A stretch of DNA of 64,000 nt from Microlunatus parietis (GTDB lineage Bacteria; Actinomycetota; Actinomycetes; Propionibacteriales; Propionibacteriaceae), in assembly GCF_013407955.1 (NCBI RefSeq), contig NZ_JACCBU010000001.1:7006001-7070000 (forward strand), in the 5' to 3' direction. Below are positions 43,300-53,857 of this stretch, in pieces. Made by a program: the position numbers and the translations under genes. The notes beneath the pieces were generated by a model. That model did no database searches. It was not told where the DNA came from and saw only the letters and a program-made list of their open reading frames with translations. Positions within the stretch are counted from its first letter, which is position 1. Every line of letters starts with the position of its first letter.

Positions 43300-44268
43300 A
43301 TGAGCGAAGAAGCACAGGGGCCGCTGTCCCGCCGAGGCCTGATGCTCGGCGCCGGTGCGGCCGCCGCCGTCCTCGGCTCCGCGCTGACCGGCGCCCAGCC
43401 CGCTGCCGCCGAACCCGGCGACGGCAAGACCGCCGCCGGCGACCCGAAGAATCCGTCCGTCCTCGCCTCCCCGGTCACCAGCTCCCTCGGGTCCGCCCCG
43501 CAACACGGCTTCACGTACAAGACGGTGAGCATGTTCGACTTCACCGCGGAGTTTGCGTCCGCCCAACGAGCCTGGGGCGGCTACGGGACCTACACCGCCA
43601 ACGCGGCGTCGCCCCTGTGGGCCAGCGTCGAGATCCCGGCCGGCTCGCTCATCCGCGACATCGAGTGGTACGTGCGGAACAGCAGCGCGAACCCCGTCAC
43701 CGCGCTGGGCCGGCTGTGGGTAGCCGGCTCAGGATCCCTGACCGCCACCGTGGCCGACGTCAGCATCGCCGTCTCGACCTCGATCACCCGGACCCGCGTC
43801 GTCGTCCCGGCCGCCAGCTATGGCCCATACCCGCTGAGCACCAGGCTCAATCTCGGGATCTCCACTCCGAGCGACGGGACGATCCAGATCAACGGCTGCC
43901 GAGTCGGCTTCAGCCAGGGTGGCGCACAACTCGGCCTGCTGCCGACCCCGATCCGGGTGTACGACTCCCGCTCCGGCGCCAAGTTCGCCGCGGGGGAGAC
44001 CCGGACGATCACCCTGCCCAGCACGCTCATCCAGCCCGGCGTCGCCGGCATCAAGGCCAACGTGATCGCCACCGCCACCGAGGCCAGTGGCCACCTGAAG
44101 GTGTTCTCGGCGGCATCGGCCCTTCCGTCCTCCTCGTCGGTGAACTACGCGACCGCGGACACGATCGTCAACGAGCTGACCACGACGGTGTCGGCCGCGC
44201 GCCAGATCAAGGTGTACTCCTCCAAGAAGGCCCACGTCGTCATCGACGTGACCGCCACGATCAGCTGA
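43300..44268 (+). CDS. Tat-secreted surface-type protein with beta-rich C-terminal domain
   Basis: A 322-residue exported protein. The signal has the twin-arginine motif LSRRGLMLG, a hydrophobic core and an AAAEP-type cleavage region near residue 37. The middle part is Ser/Thr/Ala-rich beta sequence. The last about 110 residues (PTPIRVYDSRSGAKFAAGE through IDVTATIS) match a domain pattern I recall from many actinobacterial surface and adhesin-like proteins, where it sits near the C-terminus. AGAAAGG lies upstream of ATG 43300. Placed after an ABC exporter pair, but Tat export makes it unlikely to be their cargo. Confidence 0.78.
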   Translation: MSEEAQGPLSRRGLMLGAGAAAAVLGSALTGAQPAAAEPGDGKTAAGDPKNPSVLASPVTSSLGSAPQHGFTYKTVSMFDFTAEFASAQRAWGGYGTYTANAASPLWASVEIPAGSLIRDIEWYVRNSSANPVTALGRLWVAGSGSLTATVADVSIAVSTSITRTRVVVPAASYGPYPLSTRLNLGISTPSDGTIQINGCRVGFSQGGAQLGLLPTPIRVYDSRSGAKFAAGETRTITLPSTLIQPGVAGIKANVIATATEASGHLKVFSAASALPSSSSVNYATADTIVNELTTTVSAARQIKVYSSKKAHVVIDVTATIS

Positions 44269-44285
44269 CCCGGGCCTCGGCCGGG

Positions 44286-44696
44286 CTACTGGACGAGCAG
44301 GCAGAACGGGTGCCCGGCCGGGTCGGCCAGGACGTAGAGCGGTTCGCCCTCGTCGGCGGTTCGATCATGGAGCAGCCGGGCCCCGAGCTCCTCCGCGCGG
44401 GCTCGATGCCGCTCGAGCTCCTCCCGCGACTCGACCCGGAAGTCCATGTGCATCTGGATCGGCACGCTCTCGGCCGGCCAGGTCGGCGGCTTGGTGTCCA
44501 GCTTCTCCTGGACGGTCACCACCCGCCGACCTTGATCATCGAGCAGCACCAGCCAGTCGGCCTCGTCCGGTTCGCCCGCGGGCGGTGGCTCCTCCCCGGC
44601 CCGGTAGCGAAGACCCAGCAGCTCCCGATAGAACTCGGCCAGGCCGCGGCAGTCGCGAGCGTCGAGAACGGTGTGCATGAGGACCGGAAAACCCAC
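44286..44696 (-). CDS. VOC-family (glyoxalase/dioxygenase-like) protein
   Basis: A 136-residue protein of two beta-alpha-beta-beta-beta modules: GFPVLMHTVLDARDCRGLAE then LVLLDDQGRR, and IQMHMDFRVESREELERH then YVLADPAGHPFCLL. Candidate metal or ligand residues are His9 in LMHTV, His in MHMDF and the final acidic position of the fold. GTG 44696 fits family N-termini; a longer start at 44759 is possible. Many such proteins confer resistance to small toxic compounds or bind metabolites. It follows rmlA on the same strand, separated by an operator-like palindrome. Confidence 0.75.
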   Translation of the reverse strand: MGFPVLMHTVLDARDCRGLAEFYRELLGLRYRAGEEPPPAGEPDEADWLVLLDDQGRRVVTVQEKLDTKPPTWPAESVPIQMHMDFRVESREELERHRARAEELGARLLHDRTADEGEPLYVLADPAGHPFCLLVQ

Positions 44697-44752
44697 CTCT
44701 TTACCAACCTTCCTGTCGCAATGCCAGAGAAGCTTCTGTGGTAAAGCGACAG

Positions 44753-44771
44753 TTTTCACGTTACGTGAAAA
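44753..44771. promoter_or_regulatory. 19-bp palindrome TTTTCACGT-T-ACGTGAAAA
   Basis: A 9-bp perfect inverted repeat around one base, in an AT-rich island between rmlA and the VOC gene, about 57-75 bp before the VOC start. It is flanked by CGACAG on the left and CCGACAG on the right in direct orientation. The position suits an operator for the VOC gene; it may also act as a structure after rmlA, but no U-run follows. Confidence 0.55.
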
Positions 44772-44785
44772 ACCGACAGGTCCGA

Positions 44786-45658
44786 TCAGGTGCGGGACTG
44801 CTCCAGCAGGCCGAGCAGGTAGTCGCCGTAGCCTGACTTGGCGAGCTTGCCGGCTCGCTGTTCGAGCTCGGCGTCGGACAGGAAGCCCTGGCGCCAGGCG
44901 GCTTCCTCGGGCGCGCTCACCTTCAGGCCCTGCCGGGCCTCCAGGGTGCGGACGAAGTTGTTCGCGTCGTTGAGGGATTCGAAGGTGCCGGTGTCAAGCC
45001 AGGCCGCGCCGCGGGGGAGTACGGCCACCTGGAGCTTGCCGGCTTCCAGGTAGTGCCGGTTCACGTCGGTGATCTCGTACTCGCCGCGGGCCGACGGCTT
45101 CAGGTCGCGGGCGATCCGGACCACCTCGTTGTCGTAGAAGTAGAGGCCGGGCACGGCGTAGTTCGACTTCGGCTTGGCCGGCTTCTCCTCGAGTGAGATC
45201 GCCTTGCCGTCGGCGTCGAATTCGATCACGCCGTACGCCTGCGGATCGGCCACCCAGTAGGCGAACACGGCACCGCCGTCAAGATCACGGAACCGGCTCA
45301 GGCTGGTGCCGACGCCCGGCCCGTAGAAGATGTTGTCGCCGAGGACGAGGGCGACCCGGTCGTCGCCGATGAAGTCCGCGCCGATCACGAACGCCTGGGC
45401 CAGCCCGTTCGGCGTCTCCTGCTGCGCGTACGTGATCGAGATGCCGAACTGCGACCCGTCGCCGAGCAGCCGTTCGAAGCCCGGCGCGTCGTGCGGCGTC
45501 GTGATCACCAGGATGTCCCGGATACCGGCGAAGATCAGCGTCGACAGCGGGTAGTAGATCATCGGCTTGTCGTAGACGGGCACCAGCTGCTTGCTGATCC
45601 CCATCGTGACCGGGTGCAGGCGCGTTCCCGAACCCCCGGCCAGGATGATCCCGCGCAT
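44786..45658 (-). CDS. rmlA: Glucose-1-phosphate thymidylyltransferase
   Basis: A 290-residue enzyme making dTDP-glucose from dTTP and glucose-1-phosphate, the first step of dTDP-L-rhamnose synthesis. The nucleotide loop [11 protein letters not shown] (residues 8-18) with [16 protein letters not shown], the metal Asp in [10 protein letters not shown] (about residue 110) and the sugar-contact YEITDVN (about residue 195) are all present. AGAGGAA lies upstream of ATG 45658. It is transcribed after the GT61 gene, opposite to rmlB and rmlCD, and supplies the same pathway. Confidence 0.95.
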   Translation of the reverse strand: MRGIILAGGSGTRLHPVTMGISKQLVPVYDKPMIYYPLSTLIFAGIRDILVITTPHDAPGFERLLGDGSQFGISITYAQQETPNGLAQAFVIGADFIGDDRVALVLGDNIFYGPGVGTSLSRFRDLDGGAVFAYWVADPQAYGVIEFDADGKAISLEEKPAKPKSNYAVPGLYFYDNEVVRIARDLKPSARGEYEITDVNRHYLEAGKLQVAVLPRGAAWLDTGTFESLNDANNFVRTLEARQGLKVSAPEEAAWRQGFLSDAELEQRAGKLAKSGYGDYLLGLLEQSRT

Positions 45659-45697
45659 GGCTGATTCCTCTCGACGACGCTGGTGAAATCGCCGATC

Positions 45698-48592
<2,895 letters not shown>

Positions 48593-48599
48593 GGCACCC

Positions 48600-50006
48600 G
48601 TGGCTGAGCTGAAGATCGAGAAGACCGCCATCCCCGGGTTGTTGATCATCGACCTGGACGTGCGAGGCGACAACCGCGGCTGGTTCAAGGAGAACTGGCA
48701 GCGGCAGAAGATGATCGACCTCGGGCTGCCCGACTTCGGCCCGGTGCAGAACAACGTGTCCTTCAACGCGACCCGTGGCGTCACCCGCGGCTTCCACGCC
48801 GAGCCGTGGGACAAGTTGATCTCCGTCGCGGCCGGCCGGATCTTCGGTGCCTGGGTCGATCTGCGGGAGGGGCCGACGTTCGGCACCGTGGTCACCGTCG
48901 AGCACGGGCCGGAGCGGGCCGTGTTCGTGCCGAGCGGGGTCGGCAACGCGTTCCAGGTGCTGGAGGGTGGCACCGCGTACTCGTACCTGGTCAATGATCA
49001 CTGGAGCCCGGCGGCGAAGGACTCCTACACGTTCGTCAACCTGGCCGACCCGACGCTCGCGGTCGCCTGGCCGATCCCGCTCTCCGAGGGGGAGCTGTCC
49101 GAGGCCGACCGGAACCACCCGGCGCTCGCCGAGGTGCGCCCGGTGCCGGCGAAGCGGACCTTGATCATCGGCGCCGGCGGCCAGCTGGGCCGGGCCCTGC
49201 AGGCGCTGCTGCCGGACGCGATCGCGCTGACCCGGGCCGAGTGCGACCTGGCCGACCCGGAGGCGCTGGAGAAGATCGACTGGCGATCGGTGGGCGCGGT
49301 GATCAACGCGGCCGCGTACACGGCGGTGGACGCGGCCGAGACTGAGGAGGGCCGGCGGCAGGCCTGGCAGGTCAACGTGCACGCGGTCGGCCGGCTGGTC
49401 GAGAAGGCCCGCGAGCACCGGCTGCCGCTGGTGCACGTCTCCTCCGACTACGTCTTCGACGGGACCCGGGAACTGCACGACGAGGACGAGCCGTTCGCGC
49501 CGCTCGGCGTCTACGGCCAGACCAAGGCCGCCGGCGACGCGCTGGTGCAGAGCTGGCCGCGGCACTATCTGCTCCGGACCAGCTGGGTGGTCGGCGACGG
49601 CAAGAACTTCATCGCGACGATGGCGTCGCTGGCCGACCGCGGCATCGCGCCGTCGGTGATCGATGATCAACACGGCCGGCTCACGTTCGCTGTTGATCTT
49701 GCCAAGGCGGCCGTCGACCTGCTGGCCGGCGGGAAGCCGTACGGCACCTACAACGTGTCCTGCGACGGCCCGGTCCGCACCTGGGCCGACCTCGCCGCCG
49801 CCGTGTTCGTGGCACGCGGCCGCTCGGCCGACGACGTGACCCGGGTGAGCACCGAGGAGTACGGCCAGGACAAGAACCTGGCCCCGCGCCCCCGGCACAG
49901 CGCGCTGGACCTGACCAAGGCCAAGGCCGCCGGCCTCACCCTGCCCGACGGCGACCAGGCCCTGGCCGACTACCTGGCGGCCTTGGAGGTCGACGGTGGT
50001 TCGTGA
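48600..50006 (+). CDS. rmlCD: Fused dTDP-4-keto-6-deoxyglucose 3,5-epimerase and dTDP-4-keto-rhamnose reductase
   Basis: A 468-residue bifunctional enzyme for the last two steps of dTDP-L-rhamnose synthesis. Residues about 1-180 are RmlC-like (RGVTRGFHAEPWDKLISV with the active-site His near 62; VFVPSGVGNAFQVLEGG). Residues about 185-468 are RmlD-like: NAD(P) loop IGAGGQLGRALQ (about residue 190) and YGQTKAAGD (about residue 303, Tyr-x3-Lys). The GTG start is seven bases after rmlB. RmlC/RmlD fusions occur in other actinobacteria. With rmlA and rmlB the pathway is complete. Confidence 0.93.
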   Translation: MAELKIEKTAIPGLLIIDLDVRGDNRGWFKENWQRQKMIDLGLPDFGPVQNNVSFNATRGVTRGFHAEPWDKLISVAAGRIFGAWVDLREGPTFGTVVTVEHGPERAVFVPSGVGNAFQVLEGGTAYSYLVNDHWSPAAKDSYTFVNLADPTLAVAWPIPLSEGELSEADRNHPALAEVRPVPAKRTLIIGAGGQLGRALQALLPDAIALTRAECDLADPEALEKIDWRSVGAVINAAAYTAVDAAETEEGRRQAWQVNVHAVGRLVEKAREHRLPLVHVSSDYVFDGTRELHDEDEPFAPLGVYGQTKAAGDALVQSWPRHYLLRTSWVVGDGKNFIATMASLADRGIAPSVIDDQHGRLTFAVDLAKAAVDLLAGGKPYGTYNVSCDGPVRTWADLAAAVFVARGRSADDVTRVSTEEYGQDKNLAPRPRHSALDLTKAKAAGLTLPDGDQALADYLAALEVDGGS

Positions 50007-50518
50007 TGACGCCGAGGATGGCCCGGCCGACGAGTCTGCGGCACGGGATCGTTCTGATCCGGGCAGGGTTCCGTTGATCAGCGGCGCGGCGGAGCACCGA
50101 GAAGTCCGCAATCTCGGTACAGCGTTCCTTGATCGTTTCGGCGCCGCGGGTGGCGTGGCTGATCTTCCGACGGGGCGTCAGGAGACCACAGTTCGGGCCG
50201 CGCCGTTCGACGAAGGTTGCCCTGCGGATCCTGAGTGAACTCCGCCGCGAAATGACCGGCGAGCTTCCGTACCGGGCGTGTCCCGCTGTCGATGCTCGCG
50301 CGTGGTGTCACAAATCTGCAATGCAACCGCTCACCGGAGCCTTGAAATCGATTGCACAACCGGTTCTGTTGCAGATTTGTGTCATCCACACCAACGCGCG
50401 GCCTGACCATCCACGCTCGGCAGTTGCACCGCCCGGTTCCAGGCATGGTCCGACCTGAAACGCCCTTGCGCGGCGGAAATCACCGTGCGCCGAGGAATCC
50501 CCTCATGCCAGGCCGGGC
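50007..50518. other. Intergenic region between convergent units; no gene recognised
   Basis: 512 bp between rmlCD (plus) and the Stealth gene (minus). Open frames here show no known domain, no ribosome site and ordinary codon usage is absent. From about 50290 to 50400 the DNA is less GC-rich and contains a long inverted repeat (50309-50381). Confidence 0.6.
50309..50381. terminator. Long imperfect hairpin between convergent operons
   Basis: Arms 50309-50329 and 50361-50381 pair in 18 of 21 positions, including an unbroken 13-bp stem CACAAATCTGCAA / TTGCAGATTTGTG, around a 31-base loop. No U-run follows, so it may be a processing or antitermination structure, a relic of terminal repeats, or a bidirectional terminator. 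The terminator label is tentative. Confidence 0.4.
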
Positions 50519-52105
50519 TCAGTCCTTCTCGAAGCGACCCGGCACCGGCAGGTAGCGGCGCAGGAAGTCCTTGATCACCAGGTCGGTCCGGGCCGGGTCG
50601 GCGTCGGGGGAGTGGCCGTCGTTGAGGCAGATCGAGTCCGGGGTACGGAACCGGAGCAGTTGACCGAGGCGTTGGGCGTCGACGCTGTTGGACGGGTCGA
50701 CGTACTCGTAGGCGATCGTTCCGGGCACGGCGGCGCCGACCGCGTACGCGTAGCCGAGGTAGAAGGACCCGGCCGCGGCGACGTCGTCCGTGGTACGGAA
50801 CCGGGCTCGCCGGGTCGCCGCGAAGACCTCAGGGAACTCGGCCTCCAGTGCGGTGATCACCGACTTCCGGGTGGCCACGGCGGTGTGGAAGTACTTGCCG
50901 GAGTTGATCATGCCGAACCGCTCGGCGAGCAGCCGGCGGGCGTTCTTGGCGGCGGTGGTGGAGGCGATCTCGCCGGGCGCCGGCGGGAGCAGGTCGACGG
51001 TGAGCCGGGAGGCGAAGAACTTCCCGATCCCGTTCGGGTGAAAGAACAACTCGGGCGCGACCGGCCGGCCGAAGATCATGTCGTCGTTGAGATAGAGATA
51101 GTGCTCGGCCAGCCCGGGGATCCGGTGCAGGCAGGTTTCGATGGCGTGCGAGTTGAAGGTGGGCAGACCGGCCGGGTCCGGCCACAGCTCCTTGTGGGAC
51201 ACCACGGTCACCCAGTCGTCGTCCGGCCGCAGCCAGTGCGGCCGCTGGCCGTCGGTGACGATCCAGACGTGGTTGATCCAGGGCGCGTACTGCTCGACCG
51301 AGCGCAGGCTGTGCCGCAGTTCGTCGTGGTCGGTGAACCGGGCCGGGTCGTCGGCGCGCTCGGTCGCCCGGCCCGGGTCGACGGCGTCCGCCGCCGCGGC
51401 CCGGTCCCGCTGCCAGGCCGGGTCGGCGCCGTCGACCCAGGTGTAGACGAGATCGATCGGGAAGCCGACCGCGTGGGCGGGCCGGGCCGCCAACGCCGGC
51501 GGTACCGACCCGGACGGGCCGAGGTCGGCCGGCCGCAGCCGGTCGACGGTCTGGTTGTCGACCAGGCTGACCAACGTCTGGTCCGGCTCCTCGCGCCAGA
51601 AGTGCACCTCGATCCGGTGATCCTCGCCGGTGCCGAAGCCGGGGTCCTCGGCGGCGACACAGCACTCCCAGAGGGCGAACCCCCGCACCGCCGACGGCAG
51701 CGGGCCGCAGGCCGGCCGGCTGACCGCGCCGGTCCGGTCGCCGGACCGGCGCAGCGGCTCTGCGTACCAGGCGGGGCCGAGGGACACGATCAGCCGGAGC
51801 ACCTCGGGCCGGTCCCGCTCCCGTACTCCGAACGTCGGCCGGCGGTCCGGCCGGACCGGCAACTGCCAGTACAGCAGGTCACGATCCCGGAACAGCTTCC
51901 GCAGGCGCTCGGTGACCGAGGCCGCGTGTTCCGGCAGCCGTAGCCCAGGCACGGTCCGGGCCAGCACCCGGGTCCCGTCCAACTCGGCCCGCCGGTACGC
52001 CAGGCCGCCGGGCCGGCCCAGCACGGCGCGGCGGGCGGCGAACCGGCGGCGCAGCCGGATCAGCTCACGGAACGTGTCCTGACGCCATCGTCGAGGTCCG
52101 GTCAC
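50519..52105 (-). CDS. Stealth-family sugar-phosphotransferase (capsule/surface glycan)
   Basis: A 528-residue Stealth protein. The four conserved regions follow in order: IDLVYTWVDGADPAW (about residue 216), DELRHSLRSVEQYAPWIN with VWIVTDGQ (about residue 265), HAIETCLHRIPGLAEHYLYL then NDDMIFGR (about residue 325), and late DSICLNDG. Stealth enzymes transfer sugar-1-phosphates (for example GlcNAc-1-phosphate) to make phosphodiester-linked capsules. GTG 52105 overlaps the stop of the upstream Stealth gene (GTGA), with GGGAG upstream. Second of a tandem pair. Confidence 0.9.
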   Translation of the reverse strand: MTGPRRWRQDTFRELIRLRRRFAARRAVLGRPGGLAYRRAELDGTRVLARTVPGLRLPEHAASVTERLRKLFRDRDLLYWQLPVRPDRRPTFGVRERDRPEVLRLIVSLGPAWYAEPLRRSGDRTGAVSRPACGPLPSAVRGFALWECCVAAEDPGFGTGEDHRIEVHFWREEPDQTLVSLVDNQTVDRLRPADLGPSGSVPPALAARPAHAVGFPIDLVYTWVDGADPAWQRDRAAAADAVDPGRATERADDPARFTDHDELRHSLRSVEQYAPWINHVWIVTDGQRPHWLRPDDDWVTVVSHKELWPDPAGLPTFNSHAIETCLHRIPGLAEHYLYLNDDMIFGRPVAPELFFHPNGIGKFFASRLTVDLLPPAPGEIASTTAAKNARRLLAERFGMINSGKYFHTAVATRKSVITALEAEFPEVFAATRRARFRTTDDVAAAGSFYLGYAYAVGAAVPGTIAYEYVDPSNSVDAQRLGQLLRFRTPDSICLNDGHSPDADPARTDLVIKDFLRRYLPVPGRFEKD

Positions 52106-53769
52106 CCGGCCAGCTCCCGTTCGTGATCTTGATCGTTCTCCCACGGTGCGGGCACCGGGAAGTAGCGGCGCAGGAAGTCCTTGATCAACTGTTCGTCACC
52201 GTCCTCCCGGATCGCGTTCAGGCAGAACGCGTCGTAGCAGCGGTAGCGGGCGATGTCGGCCAGGTCGCGGGCGCAGGCCCGGCTCTCTACGTCGACGTAG
52301 CGCTGGGTGATCCGGCCCGTCTGGGCCCGGCCGGTGGCCAGCGCGTAACCGTGGTGCAGGCTGCAGGCGGCCAGGTCGGACAGCGACCGGAAGGTCGCCT
52401 TCCTGGTCTGCGCGAACGCGGCAGGGAACATCGACTCCAACTCGGTCAGGATGGACCGGCTCAACGCCTGCGGCACATGCAGATACTTGTGGTCGATCAT
52501 CCGGCCGGTCGCGGCGGCGATCAACATCCGGTTGTTCTTGCCGGACGCGTCCGGCGCCAGGTCGCGCGGCTCCGGCGGGCCGGGCGGGACCGACTGATTG
52601 CTCGGGAAGACGATCGGCCGGCCGGTCCGGCCGTGGTAGAACGTCTCCGGCGCCACCGGCCGGCCGAGGAAGAAGTCGTCGTTGAAATAGAGGAACCGCT
52701 CGGCCAGGCCGTCGATCCGGTGCAGGCACGCCTCGATCGCCTGCGAATTGAACGTCGGCAGCCCCGGTTCGCCGCGCCACAACTCGGCGTGCGACACGAT
52801 CGTGATCCGGTCATGATCACCGGCGTACCAGTGCGGCACCTGGCCGTTGGTGACGATCCAGATCCGCCGGGCCCACGGCGCGAACTCGGCGATCGAGCGG
52901 AGGCTGTAGCGCAGCTCGTCGTACTGCTGGAAGCGAGCCGGTACGTTCGCCGCCTGGGTCGGCCGCCCGCCCGGCCGGGCCGCCGCGAACTGTTGCTGCC
53001 AGGCCGGATCGGCCGAGTCGACCCAGGTGTAGACCACGTCGATCGGTTCGGTGATCAACTCCGGTTCCGGCTCCTCGACGCGCTCGGTGATCTTGATCCG
53101 CACCGCTGCCGGCTCGCCCAGGTGCCGTCCGGTGGTCGCGTCGACGGCGTGCCCGGTGAGCTGCCAGGTGGGGCCGGTGAGTTCGGCCGGCAGCTCGCCG
53201 CCGGGAGGCCAGGGACGGCTCAGCGCCCGGCTCGGCAACAGCGTGGTCCGGATGGCCGGCCCGAGCACGAACCCGGCCAACGTCCGGCCGGGCTCGTCGG
53301 CCCGGTCGAGCTCCTCGTCGTAGCGCTGCACGACCAGGCCGGGATGCCGGTCGGTCAGGGACCGTACGGCCGTCCAGACCCGGTCCGGATCGGTCCGGTC
53401 CACGGTGATCGTGATCGGCTGGTTCCAGCGCACGCTCCGGGTGGTCGGCTCGGCACCCGTGCTGCGCAGCGCCGTGACCAGGTCGTCGGCCAGTCGGCGC
53501 CGGTGCGGGTCGAACAGCAGACCCTCCACCTTCGCCGCCGGTACCGGGTGGCCGCGTTCGATCACCATCGCCGTCGAGCCGCCCGTCGCCGAATCCCGGA
53601 GCGCGGACCGGTGCCGGGTCCGTTGGACCAGATCGATGAGGATCGCGAGCCGGTGCTGCAGGTTGAGCCGGGTCCGGCGCAGTGCCCGGACGATGCCGCG
53701 AACGGTCGTGGTACGGGCATGCACCACGACCGACGTCCAGGGCCGGGCCTCGCCGCCGGGTCGGGACAT
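52102..53769 (-). CDS. Stealth-family sugar-phosphotransferase, first of a tandem pair
   Basis: A 555-residue Stealth protein with the same conserved regions as its neighbour: IDVVYTWVDSADPAW (about residue 241), YDELRYSLRSIAEFAPWARR with IWIVTNGQ (about residue 290), FNSQAIEACLHRIDGLAERF and FNDDFFLGRPV (about residue 345), and late FCLNAIREDGDEQ. The N-terminal about 220 residues are divergent and may recognise the acceptor. ATG 53769 is the first plausible start. The pair is cotranscribed (4-bp overlap) and convergent with the rml genes. Confidence 0.9.
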   Translation of the reverse strand: MSRPGGEARPWTSVVVHARTTTVRGIVRALRRTRLNLQHRLAILIDLVQRTRHRSALRDSATGGSTAMVIERGHPVPAAKVEGLLFDPHRRRLADDLVTALRSTGAEPTTRSVRWNQPITITVDRTDPDRVWTAVRSLTDRHPGLVVQRYDEELDRADEPGRTLAGFVLGPAIRTTLLPSRALSRPWPPGGELPAELTGPTWQLTGHAVDATTGRHLGEPAAVRIKITERVEEPEPELITEPIDVVYTWVDSADPAWQQQFAAARPGGRPTQAANVPARFQQYDELRYSLRSIAEFAPWARRIWIVTNGQVPHWYAGDHDRITIVSHAELWRGEPGLPTFNSQAIEACLHRIDGLAERFLYFNDDFFLGRPVAPETFYHGRTGRPIVFPSNQSVPPGPPEPRDLAPDASGKNNRMLIAAATGRMIDHKYLHVPQALSRSILTELESMFPAAFAQTRKATFRSLSDLAACSLHHGYALATGRAQTGRITQRYVDVESRACARDLADIARYRCYDAFCLNAIREDGDEQLIKDFLRRYFPVPAPWENDQDHERELAG

Positions 53770-53857
53770 GCGCGCCACTCTAGCGAGATGGGTGCACATG
53801 GCGGGCACACGGAGCCCGGACGTGTCGAACGGCACGTCTGGGAACCTGGCCGGAAGG

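Noticed and set aside
49996-50458. Short open frames in the gap after rmlCD
   Set aside because: No known domain, no ribosome sites and inconsistent composition; the inverted repeat explains the only visible structure.
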